A stretch of DNA of 64,000 nt from Streptomyces sp. NBC_01016 (GTDB taxonomy: Bacteria; Actinomycetota; Actinomycetes; Streptomycetales; Streptomycetaceae), in assembly GCF_026341035.1 (NCBI RefSeq), contig NZ_JAPEOQ010000002.1, forward strand, positions 1,674,001 through 1,738,000, in the 5' to 3' direction. The stretch's first letter is position 1; each line of letters starts with the position of its first letter. Shown in pieces: positions 7,864 to 15,021 of the stretch. Position numbers and translations under genes: made by a program. The notes under the pieces were generated by a model. The model was not told where the DNA came from, made no database searches, and was given only the letters and a program-made list of their open reading frames with translations.

Positions 7864-8799
7864 TCAGACGCCTGCGGCGCGCGCCTTCTCGTACAGCTCC
7901 GCCGCGACGTCCTTGAGCTCCTCCGCGTCCCGGGCCTGGCCCTGGAGTTCGATCATGATCTCCTCCAGGCCCACCTCGTCGTGCGCGACCAGGTCCTCCA
8001 CGATCTGGTCGATGCTGCCCTGGAACGGCCTGCGGTCCTCGCCGGTGTACGGCTCGCGGGTGTGGACCGTGTTGACGCGCAGCACGGTCTGCAGGGGTGC
8101 GGTGCGGCCGCGCTCCTCCGCGAGCGCCTGGAGGTCGGCCCACTGCTGCTTGAGGCCCTCGGCCCCCATCGCCGCGGGCATCCAGCCGTCCGCCTTGTCG
8201 ACCATGCGGCGGGCCGACCTCGGGCTGTTCGCCGGGAGCAGGATCGGCAGTGGTCCGGCCGGCTTGGGGCCGACCACGGCCGGTGCGACGGTCGTCAGCT
8301 CACCCTCGTACGACACCGGGTCCGGGCCCCACACCGCGCGGCACACGTCGACCAGCTCGTCGAGCACCTTGCCGCGCCGCTCGAAGGGCGCCACGCCGGC
8401 CGCCGCGTACTCGTCGTGCGACCAGCCCGTGCCGAGCCCCGCGACGACGCGGCCCCCGCTCGCCGCGTCCAACGAGGCAAGGGAACGGGCGAGTTGGAAG
8501 GGGATGTGCAGCGGCGCCACGAGGACGCTGGTGCCGAGCCGTGCGCGGGACGTGGCGGACGCCGCCAGGGTGAGCGCGACGAGCGGGTCGGCGACGGAGC
8601 GGTACTGGTCCGGCCAGGGCAGGCCGGGAATCCCGTACAGGCCCTGGGTGGCGGGCTCGGGGTACAGGATCCGCTCGAACACCCACAGGCTGTCGTAGCC
8701 CACGGCCTCCGCCGCGCGCGCCACGTCCGGGATGTCCCTGCCGATGTCGTACTGCTTCATCTGGGGCAGTCCGAGGCCGAGTCGGGTCGTCGTCGCCAT
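7864..8799 (-). CDS. LLM-class F420-dependent oxidoreductase
   Basis: 311 residues of the luciferase-like (TIM-barrel) fold: LGLGLPQ at the N-terminus, VARAAEAVGYDSLWVFER, then LATLGTSVLVAPLHIPFQLAR-type and GRVVAGLGTGWSHDEY, which are F420-binding landmarks of the family. Such enzymes transfer hydride between F420 and diverse small substrates; the substrate here cannot be told. ATG 8799 is chosen because an AAAGGAG ribosome site lies just upstream on the minus strand; the frame continues upstream through an 18-base tandem repeat that would encode repetitive QRST sequence. The gene converges with the davB-like gene, only 13 bases apart, and no intrinsic terminator is visible between them. Confidence 0.85.
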   Translation of the reverse strand: MATTTRLGLGLPQMKQYDIGRDIPDVARAAEAVGYDSLWVFERILYPEPATQGLYGIPGLPWPDQYRSVADPLVALTLAASATSRARLGTSVLVAPLHIPFQLARSLASLDAASGGRVVAGLGTGWSHDEYAAAGVAPFERRGKVLDELVDVCRAVWGPDPVSYEGELTTVAPAVVGPKPAGPLPILLPANSPRSARRMVDKADGWMPAAMGAEGLKQQWADLQALAEERGRTAPLQTVLRVNTVHTREPYTGEDRRPFQGSIDQIVEDLVAHDEVGLEEIMIELQGQARDAEELKDVAAELYEKARAAGV

Positions 8800-8836
8800 G
8801 CGCGTGCTCCTTTGCTCGCCGGGTCTGTTCGACACC

Positions 8837-8908
8837 GTGGATCTCTGTGTCAGCGTGGATCTCTGTGTCAGCGTGGATCTCTGTGCCAGCGCGGATCTCT
8901 GTGTCAAC
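8837..8908. repeat. Four 18-bp tandem repeats in the 5' leader of the LLM gene
   Basis: Units of GTGGATCTCTGTGTCAGC start at 8837, 8855, 8873 and 8891; the first two are identical and the last two differ at one and two positions. On the minus strand each unit contains TGACACAGAGATCC, and the copy farthest from the gene reads TTGACA, so a -35 element could lie here. The number of units may vary by slippage. Confidence 0.9.
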
Positions 8909-8955
8909 GTACCGACGTGGTACGGGTGTTCCCTCCGCTGCGGTACGGATGTTCC
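8909..8955. promoter_or_regulatory. Palindrome and direct repeat between the LLM and DUF5995 genes
   Basis: GTACC-gacgt-GGTAC (8909-8923) overlaps the first of two 14-base direct repeats, GGTACGGGTGTTCC (8919-8932) and GGTACGGATGTTCC (8942-8955), spaced 23 bases. The layout suggests an operator for the LLM gene promoter. No regulator is identified. Confidence 0.35.
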
Positions 8956-8971
8956 GGCGGCTTCGGCCGAG

Positions 8972-9685
8972 TCAGTCCGGCAGCGGAGTGAGCAGCATCC
9001 GCCCGACCAGACCCACCGACGCGTCGAGACGGTGCGCGAACTCGGCCTCCACGGACGGCAGATCGCGCAGCGCCCACAGGGCGCGGGCCGCTCCCCACGC
9101 GCCGTCGCGGGCGCGCTCCAGGCTCCACGCGCCGAGCAGATGGGTCAGCGGATCGGCGACCTGGAGCAGGTCGGGGCCCGGCATCAGCTCTTCGCGGATG
9201 CGCTCCTCCAGCGAGACGAGGAGGTCGCCCACGCGCTCGAACTCATCCTCCAGTGCGTCCGGTTCGCAGCCCAGCGTGCGACACGCGTCCACGACGGCGA
9301 GCGCCAGATCGTGCCCGATGTGCGCATTGATGCCCGCGAGCGCGAACTGCAACGGGCGTACGCCGGGATGCCGGCGGAGCTGGAACAGGGGCCGCCAGCA
9401 GGCGGGCGGGCGCGCGCCGTGGGCCGCCGCGTCGACCGCCACGAGATAGCGCTCGGCGAACCGGACGTCCAGCGTGACCGCCGCTCCCCGGTCCGGGAAG
9501 CCGCCCGCGAGCCCCCCGTCGATGACCCGGTCGACCTCCTCCGTGACGGAGAGATAGACCCGGTTGAAGACGGCCACGCCGTCGCGCGGTGGCAGATCCG
9601 CGCCGAGCGCGCGCATCCGTGCGATCACGATGTCGACCCCTTGAGCGGGGATCCGGGCCTGTGCGAACCGCTCCAACTGCGCCAT
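8972..9685 (-). CDS. DUF5995 family protein
   Basis: 237 residues with the features I associate with DUF5995: a PPRDGVAVFNRVYLSVTEEV segment, RPLQFALAGINAHIGHDLALAV in the centre and FQLR/LERARDGAW later. The His-containing INAHIGHDL motif is the most conserved part, which hints at metal binding, but no activity is established for the family as far as I know. There is no signal peptide and no membrane segment, so it should be cytoplasmic. ATG 9685 is the only sensible start. It is divergent from the GH6 gene at 9776; the 90-base gap between them must hold both promoters, but I see no clear -35/-10 pair. Confidence 0.7.
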   Translation of the reverse strand: MAQLERFAQARIPAQGVDIVIARMRALGADLPPRDGVAVFNRVYLSVTEEVDRVIDGGLAGGFPDRGAAVTLDVRFAERYLVAVDAAAHGARPPACWRPLFQLRRHPGVRPLQFALAGINAHIGHDLALAVVDACRTLGCEPDALEDEFERVGDLLVSLEERIREELMPGPDLLQVADPLTHLLGAWSLERARDGAWGAARALWALRDLPSVEAEFAHRLDASVGLVGRMLLTPLPD

Positions 9686-9775
9686 GAACGCAGCGTCCCA
9701 GCCGTAGCCTTACGCGGACGTCGGCTGGCCGGGGGCTTCCCCAGAACGAGGGAACGGCGGACCTGGAGGGGGAGG

Positions 9776-10975
9776 GTGAGTGCGGTGTCGGGCTTACGCG
9801 CGCGGCGGCTGGCCGAACGGCGGGCGGAGCGGCGCCGCAGGACGGCGCGCGGAGCGCTCGCCGCGGCGGCCTCGGCCGTGGTGGCCGTCGGCACCGTAGT
9901 GGGCCTCGTGTCCGCCCTCGACCGCGACAGGGCCGAGGCCGACGAGGCACGCCCGACCGTCAGTGGGTCTCCGAGCCTGCGCCCACTGCCCGCGGTGCCG
10001 ACCCCGTCGCCGACCAGTAACTCGCCCTCACCGTCGAAGAGTTCGAAGCCGAAGCCGAAGCCCAAGAAGTCGGCCCCCGCCCGGCCGAAGCCGTCGAGCG
10101 CCCCGCCCGCCGCGAGCGGCCTGTACCGGTACGGCGACTCCCAGGTCCTCGAATGGGTGCGGGCCAACCGCTCCGACCCGCGCCGCCCGCTCATCGAGTC
10201 CCGGATAGCGAACCGCCCGGCCGCCGTCTGGTTCGCCGACTACGCGCCCGCCACGATCACCTCGCGGGTGCGTGCGGTCACCTCGGCCGGGGCGAGCGCA
10301 GGGCAGGTGCCGGTGCTCGTGCCCTACGCCGTCCCCGACCGTGACTGCGGCGGGCACTCCGAGGGCGGGGCGCCCGACCTGGACGCGTACGGTGACTGGA
10401 TCGAGAGGTTCGCGCGGGGGCTCGGCTCCCGCGAGGTCATCGTGATCCTGGAGCCCGACGCGCTGTCCCAGACCGAGTGCCTTTCCAAGAGCCGACAGGC
10501 CGACCGCTACGAGGCGCTGGCGCACGCGGGCCGGGCCCTCAAGTCCGCGAACCCACGCGCCCGCGTCTACTACGACGCCGGACACTCCGCCTGGAACCCG
10601 CCCGGCACCCAGGCAGCCCGCCTTCGCGCGGCGGGCGCCGCGTCGGCCGCGTCGTCCGACGGCGTGTTCACCAACGTCTCCAACTTCCACCGGACGTTGG
10701 ACGAGACCGCGTACGCCCGCAAGGTGCTCGCCGCGATGGGCGGGCCGAGCGGCCTGGGCGCCGTCATCGACACGAGCCGCAACGGCAACGGCGCCCCGCC
10801 CGACGGCGAGTGGTGCGACCCCGACGGCCGCACCCTGGGCCGGTCCCCGACGCTGCGGACCGGGGAGTCCCGGATCGACGCGTATCTGTGGGTGAAGCTG
10901 CCCGGGGAGTCGGACGGGTGCAAGGGGGAGCCGGGGACGTTCACGGCGGACTATGCGTACGAGTTGGCGGACTGA
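9776..10975 (+). CDS. Glycoside hydrolase family 6 (endoglucanase/cellobiohydrolase-like), membrane anchored
   Basis: About 399 residues. An Arg-rich start is followed by one hydrophobic segment (ALAAAASAVVAVGTVVGLVSAL, residues ~23-44) and a Pro/Ser/Lys-rich linker, so the enzyme is secreted or tethered. The catalytic domain carries both GH6 signatures: YAVPDRDC at 184-191 and VILEPDAL with Glu226-Pro-Asp228. Late motifs VIDTSRNG and LWVKLPGESDG are also GH6-typical (beta-1,4-glucan hydrolysis with inversion). There is no carbohydrate-binding module. GTG 9776 or GTG 9785 may be the start; each has a GGAGGG box. The frame is open far upstream but that part is unlike any protein. The gene stands alone. 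Confidence 0.85.
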   Translation: MSAVSGLRARRLAERRAERRRRTARGALAAAASAVVAVGTVVGLVSALDRDRAEADEARPTVSGSPSLRPLPAVPTPSPTSNSPSPSKSSKPKPKPKKSAPARPKPSSAPPAASGLYRYGDSQVLEWVRANRSDPRRPLIESRIANRPAAVWFADYAPATITSRVRAVTSAGASAGQVPVLVPYAVPDRDCGGHSEGGAPDLDAYGDWIERFARGLGSREVIVILEPDALSQTECLSKSRQADRYEALAHAGRALKSANPRARVYYDAGHSAWNPPGTQAARLRAAGAASAASSDGVFTNVSNFHRTLDETAYARKVLAAMGGPSGLGAVIDTSRNGNGAPPDGEWCDPDGRTLGRSPTLRTGESRIDAYLWVKLPGESDGCKGEPGTFTADYAYELAD

Positions 10976-11015
10976 GCGTCGCCCGGTTGCGTAAGTCCCG
11001 TACGGGCATGAGGGG

Positions 11016-11054
11016 TTGACAGTTCCAGTGGCCGGAATATGTTGCATGCAATGT
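11016..11054 (+). promoter_or_regulatory. Promoter and GntR operator for the amidohydrolase gene
   Basis: TTGACA at 11016-11021, a 16-base spacer and TATGTT at 11038-11043 form a good promoter. The sequence ATGTTGCATGCAATGT (11039-11054) overlaps the -10; its core TTGCATGCAA is a perfect palindrome. The same 16-mer with one change, inverted, lies at 14121-14136 in front of the GntR gene. Placement over the -10 suggests repression. Confidence 0.65.
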
Positions 11055-11103
11055 GAAATATGGCCGGGCCGATGGCCGAGACCCCCTTGACCCTGGAGGC
11101 TCA

Positions 11104-12507
11104 ATGGACTCCGTGCGGCAGTGCGACCTCTTGTTCACCGGAGGCCACGTGGTCACCGTGGACGACGGCAGGAACGTGTACGAGCCCGGCGCCGTCGCGG
11201 TGGCCGGCGACCGGATCGTGGCGGTGGGCCCGGCGGCGGAGATCGAGGCCGGGTGGCGGGGCGCGCGGGTGGTGGACTGCCGGGGCCGGGCGGTGCTGCC
11301 GGGGTTCGTGGACGGGCACAGCCACCTCTTCCAGGCGCTGGCCAGGGGCCTCGGCGAGGGGCAGTCGATCTGGCCGTGGCTGTGCGAGTTCATGTGGCCG
11401 TACTCGATCGCGGTGGACGCCGAGGACGCGCGGATCGCGGCGACGCTCGGCGCGGTGGAGGCGCTGCGCTCGGGCATCACCACGGTCGTCGACAATCACT
11501 ACGCGCCGACCGACGCCGAAACGGTTCTCTCGGTGGCCGGCGCCATCGAGGCGACCGGACTCCGCGGCGTCGTCGCGCGCGGCATGATCGGGCACAAGAC
11601 CGCCGTCGCCGCCGCGCGCGGACTGCCCGACGAGCTCTTCCGCTACTCCGTCGCCGAGGAACTCGACATCACGCGGGACTGCATGCGGGCCCGGCCGCCC
11701 GGCTCCGCCGTCGAGATCTGGCCCGCCCCGCTCAACCTCAGCTACGGCGACCAGGAACTGATGCGCGGCGCCGCCGGGTTGGCCCATGAGTTCGGCGCCC
11801 GGTGGCACACGCACTGCAGCGAGGGCGCCAAGGACCCGGCGAGCTACCTGGACGCGTACGGGATCAGGCCCGTGAGCTGGCTCGCCGCGGAAGGGCTCCT
11901 CGACGAGCGGGCCACCCTCGCGCACGCCGTCTGGCTCGACGACGCCGAGGCCAAGGCGGTCGGGGAACGCGGCGCCGCGGTCGCCCACAACCCGGCCTCC
12001 AACGCGTACCTCGCCTCCGGAGTGATGCCGCTGCGCCGCCTGCGCGACGCCGGGGCCGTCGTGGCGCTCGGCACCGACGGGCCCAGTGCGGGGCACCGCC
12101 AGGACATGTTCGAGGTCATGAAGCAGACCCTGTTCGCCCAGCGCCTCGACACGCTCGACCCGGCGGTGGCGCGCTGCGAGGAGGCCCTGGAACTGGCCAC
12201 CCGGGAAGGCGGCCGGTACGTCGGCAACGGCGCCGGGGTGCTCGCGCCCGGCGCTCCCGCCGACCTCGCCGTGGTGGCGCTCGACCGCCCCCACCTGCGC
12301 CCGCTGCACCGCGCGGTGGCCGCGCTCGTCTACTCCGCGCGCGGCGGCGACGTGGAGATGACCGTCGTCGGCGGTCGCGTCGTCGTCGAGGAGGGGCGCT
12401 GCACCCTCGTCGACGAGGAGGCGCTGATGGAGGAGGCCCAGGAACGCGCCGAACGCCTCGTCCACCGGGCCGGCTTCGGCCCGCTCACGACCCCTTGGCA
12501 GCACTGA
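11104..12507 (+). CDS. Amidohydrolase of the ATZ/TRZ (8-oxoguanine deaminase-like) group
   Basis: 467 residues, metal-dependent cyclic deaminase fold. Metal ligands are visible: His72 and His74 in VDGHSHLFQ, His235/His237 in WHTHCSE, His274 in LAHAVWLDD and Asp325 in ALGTDGPSAG. Flanking beta-sandwich segments (TGGHVVTVDDG at the start, VVGGRVVVEEG at the end) are typical. Relatives remove amino or chloro groups from purine, pterin or s-triazine rings. ATG 11104 has GGAGG five bases upstream. It is the first gene of a GntR-flanked group with a nucleobase permease and a molybdenum hydroxylase subunit, which points to a purine-like substrate. The last codons merge into a 9-base tandem repeat. 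Confidence 0.8.
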   Translation: MDSVRQCDLLFTGGHVVTVDDGRNVYEPGAVAVAGDRIVAVGPAAEIEAGWRGARVVDCRGRAVLPGFVDGHSHLFQALARGLGEGQSIWPWLCEFMWPYSIAVDAEDARIAATLGAVEALRSGITTVVDNHYAPTDAETVLSVAGAIEATGLRGVVARGMIGHKTAVAAARGLPDELFRYSVAEELDITRDCMRARPPGSAVEIWPAPLNLSYGDQELMRGAAGLAHEFGARWHTHCSEGAKDPASYLDAYGIRPVSWLAAEGLLDERATLAHAVWLDDAEAKAVGERGAAVAHNPASNAYLASGVMPLRRLRDAGAVVALGTDGPSAGHRQDMFEVMKQTLFAQRLDTLDPAVARCEEALELATREGGRYVGNGAGVLAPGAPADLAVVALDRPHLRPLHRAVAALVYSARGGDVEMTVVGGRVVVEEGRCTLVDEEALMEEAQERAERLVHRAGFGPLTTPWQH

Positions 12508-12545
12508 CAGCACTGACAGCACTGACAGCACTGACAGCACTGGCA
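12501..12545. repeat. 9-bp tandem repeat overlapping the amidohydrolase stop codon
   Basis: Five units of GCACTGACA (the last GCACTGGCA) start at 12501, 12510, 12519, 12528 and 12537. The TGA inside the first unit is the stop codon of the amidohydrolase. Each unit carries a stop in that frame. Slippage is likely and would change the distance to the permease start at 12649. Confidence 0.9.
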
Positions 12546-12648
12546 GAACACGCAGAACTGACAGCCACAGGTGACGGCCGTCCGTCCACGGCCCCGGTAA
12601 GTGCGCACGAGACAACACCCGGCCCACCGGGTGGAGGGAGTAACGCAC

Positions 12649-14160
12649 ATGTCCGAAAGGGAAGTTCAGGACGGGACTCAGGACGGGGCGGGGGAGCCGG
12701 GCACGGCGGAGGTGGAGGGGCGGCGCAAGGACGCCGTCGATTCCGTGCCCTCCGTGTGGCGCCTCGTCGTCTACGGGTTCCAGCACGTGCTCGCCTTCTA
12801 CGCGGGCGCCGTCGTGATGCCGCTGCTCGTCGCCGAGGGCATCGGCATGAAGGGCGACGACATCGCCCTGCTCGTCAACGCCTCGCTGCTGACCTGCGGC
12901 CTCGCCACGCTCCTGCAGTCCGCCGGTCTTCCGGGCATCGGCATCCGGCTGCCGGTGGTGCAGGGCACGTCCACCACCGCGGTGCCCTCGCTGGTGTCCG
13001 TGGGGCTCGCGGCGGGCGGGGCGAAGGCCGGCCTGCCGACCGTGTTCGGGGCGGTGATCGCGGCGGGGCTCGCCCTGTTCGTGGTGGCACCCGTCTTCAG
13101 CAGGCTGGTGCGCTTCTTCCCGCCGCTGGTCACCGGCACGATCGTGACCATCGTGGGGATCACGCTGCTCGCCGTCGCCGCGCGGCAGGTGGGCGGGGGA
13201 GACCCGAGCCAGGGCTCGTTCGGCTCCCCGCAACACCTGGGGCTCGCAGCCGTCACGCTCGTCGTCATCCTGCTGCTGCACAAGCTGTCGCGGGGGTTCC
13301 TCGCGACGGTGGCGGTCCTCGTCGGCCTGTTCATCGGTACGGTCGTGGCCGCGTTCGCCGGGTTCGCCGACTTCTCGGGGATCGGATCCACGCCCTGGCT
13401 GGGCACCGCGGCTCCGCTGCACTACGGGGCGCCCCGGTTCGACGTCGTCGCGGTGCTCTCGATCGTCCTGGTCATGGTCATCATCGCGGTCGAGTCCATC
13501 GGGCAGTTCTTCGCCGTCGGCGAGATCGTGGACCGGAAGGTCGAGGGCAGGCACGTGACCCGCGCCCTGCGCGCCGACGGCCTGGCCACCGCGGTCGCGG
13601 GCGTATTCAACTCCTTTCCCAGCACCGTCTATTCGCAGAACATCGGCCTGATCCGGCTGACCAGGGTCAAGTCCCGCTGGATCGTCGCGTCCTCCGGCGT
13701 GATCATGATGGTGCTCGGGCTCGTACCGAAGGTGGGGGCGATCGTCGCCGCGATGCCGGCCTCGGTCCTCGGCGGCGCGACGATCGTGCTGTTCTCCACC
13801 ATCGCGGTCGTCGGCGTGCAGATCCTCTTCCAGGCCGACCTGACCGACCAGCGCAACACCATCCTCGTCGCCGCGAGCGTGGGTGTCGGCTTTCTGCCCA
13901 CCGCGTTCCCGCAGTTCGCCGAGCAGATGCCGGGGCGGCAGCTGCATGCGCTCTTCGAGAGCGGCATCATCCTCGGCACGCTCACGGCGGTGTTCCTGAA
14001 CCTCTTCTTCCACCACCTGCGGCTGCCCTTCGGGCGTCGGAGGGGGAGCGGGGACGGCGGGGAGTGCCGGGAATGCCGGAAGGGGGGTTCGAACGCTGCC
14101 GGATCCATTGACGCACCCGAACATTACATGCAACATGTATCTCCAACGGGCAAGCAGTGA
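12649..14160 (+). CDS. NCS2 (NAT) family xanthine/uracil-type permease
   Basis: 503 residues with about 12-14 membrane segments. NAT landmarks are present: GFQHVLAFYAGAVVMPLLVAEG in the first helix region, LPVVQGTS, the VIIAVESIGQFFAVGEIVDRK stretch with the substrate-binding Glu, and the FNSFPSTVYSQNIGLIRLTRVKSR motif. The family imports purine bases, uric acid or uracil by proton symport. ATG 12649 has GGAGGGAG upstream. Being between the deaminase-like enzyme and GntR, it probably brings in the substrate of the cluster. The C-terminal ~45 residues are hydrophilic and unusual (ECRECRKGG), and the last codons overlap the promoter and operator of the GntR gene. Confidence 0.88.
   Translation: MSEREVQDGTQDGAGEPGTAEVEGRRKDAVDSVPSVWRLVVYGFQHVLAFYAGAVVMPLLVAEGIGMKGDDIALLVNASLLTCGLATLLQSAGLPGIGIRLPVVQGTSTTAVPSLVSVGLAAGGAKAGLPTVFGAVIAAGLALFVVAPVFSRLVRFFPPLVTGTIVTIVGITLLAVAARQVGGGDPSQGSFGSPQHLGLAAVTLVVILLLHKLSRGFLATVAVLVGLFIGTVVAAFAGFADFSGIGSTPWLGTAAPLHYGAPRFDVVAVLSIVLVMVIIAVESIGQFFAVGEIVDRKVEGRHVTRALRADGLATAVAGVFNSFPSTVYSQNIGLIRLTRVKSRWIVASSGVIMMVLGLVPKVGAIVAAMPASVLGGATIVLFSTIAVVGVQILFQADLTDQRNTILVAASVGVGFLPTAFPQFAEQMPGRQLHALFESGIILGTLTAVFLNLFFHHLRLPFGRRRGSGDGGECRECRKGGSNAAGSIDAPEHYMQHVSPTGKQ
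14108..14136 (+). promoter_or_regulatory. GntR operator within the 3' end of the permease gene
   Basis: ACATTACATGCAACAT at 14121-14136 is the reverse complement of ATGTTGCATGTAATGT, which matches the site at 11039-11054 at 15 of 16 positions. A TTGACG at 14108-14113 could be the -35 of the GntR promoter; the -10 is unclear. The site lies inside the permease coding sequence, 37 bases before the GntR start. Confidence 0.6.
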
Positions 14161-14172
14161 GGGGGAGTTGAG

Positions 14173-14892
14173 ATGAGCGCAGAGCGGGCGGTCAATCCGG
14201 TCGCGGCCGGCAGCCTCCTGGCGGACCGGGCGTACGAGGAGCTGAAGGGTGCCGTTCTGGCGAACCGGCTGCGCCCCGGCGACGCGCTCTCCGTGCCCGC
14301 CCTCGCCGCGCAGCTGAGCATCAGCCGCAGCCCGGTGCGCGAGGCGGTCCAGCGCCTCATCCACGACGGCCTCGCCACGCACGTCCCGCACAAGGGGGCC
14401 GTGGTCGCCACGGTCGACGTGGAGGACGTGCGGCAGCTGTACGTCGTCCGTGAGGTGATGGAGGGCCTCGCCGCCCGCCTGGCCACCGAGCGGCTCGACG
14501 CCTCACGGGTCGCCGAACTGCGCGACCTCCTTGAGCGGCACGAGCGCGAGGTCGGCACCGGAGTCGACGAGCGCACGCACATCGAGATGGACATGGCCTA
14601 CCACCGGATGATCCGCGAGGTGGCCGACAACCCCCACCTCACCGCGGCGCTCGACACCATCCAGGGCCGCGCCCACCTCGCCCTGCACCAACTGTGGCGC
14701 GGTCAGGAGGCGCCGCGGCTCGCCGTCGCCGAACACCGCCGCATCTTCGAGGCGATGACATCGGGCGACCCGGACGCGGCCGATCTCGCGGCCCGCGACC
14801 ACATCCGCAAGCTCCGCATCCGCCTCTCGCAGGCCGTCGCGCCGGGCCCTTCGGGGTCCTCCGGGGCCGGCCGCGTACGCCCCGTCGAATAG
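14173..14892 (+). CDS. GntR-family regulator, FadR subfamily (FCD effector domain)
   Basis: 239 residues. The N-terminal winged helix contains LADRAYEELKGAVLANRLRPGD and LSISRSPVREAVQRLIHDGL, the GntR recognition region. The C-terminal helical FCD domain shows EMDMAYHRMIREVADN and AEHRRIFEAMTSGDPDAA, supplying the Asp/His residues that usually hold a metal and an organic acid effector. ATG 14173 has a GGGGGAG site. It likely represses its own promoter and the 11104 promoter through the shared palindrome. The ligand is probably a carboxylic intermediate of the pathway encoded around it, which is inference. Confidence 0.88.
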   Translation: MSAERAVNPVAAGSLLADRAYEELKGAVLANRLRPGDALSVPALAAQLSISRSPVREAVQRLIHDGLATHVPHKGAVVATVDVEDVRQLYVVREVMEGLAARLATERLDASRVAELRDLLERHEREVGTGVDERTHIEMDMAYHRMIREVADNPHLTAALDTIQGRAHLALHQLWRGQEAPRLAVAEHRRIFEAMTSGDPDAADLAARDHIRKLRIRLSQAVAPGPSGSSGAGRVRPVE

Positions 14893-14902
14893 CGCCACAG
14901 AG

Positions 14903-14954
14903 CAGCGCCGTCGTACAGCCCCACAGACCAGCGCCGTCGTACAGCGCCACCGAG
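14903..14954. repeat. 26-bp direct repeat between GntR and the molybdenum hydroxylase gene
   Basis: CAGCGCCGTCGTACAGC occurs at 14903-14919 and 14929-14945, and the bases between are also repeated (period 26), with a partial third copy upstream from 14891. It fills most of the 129-base gap. No promoter consensus is obvious. Confidence 0.8.
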
Positions 14955-15021
14955 AGCGACAACGCACCACGTTCGAAGCTCAACTCCCGTTCAGCGCAAG
15001 CCAGAAGGGACGTGACCGACC

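Noticed and set aside
8732..9775. Upstream extension of the GH6 gene frame
   Set aside because: The frame crosses the 18-bp tandem repeat and lies antisense to the LLM leader and the DUF5995 gene; its translation has no folded character, and a good start with GGAGGG exists at 9776.
11101..14391. Very long minus-strand frame of nearly 1100 codons
   Set aside because: It is opposite three well-defined genes (amidohydrolase, permease, GntR) and its translation is low-complexity.
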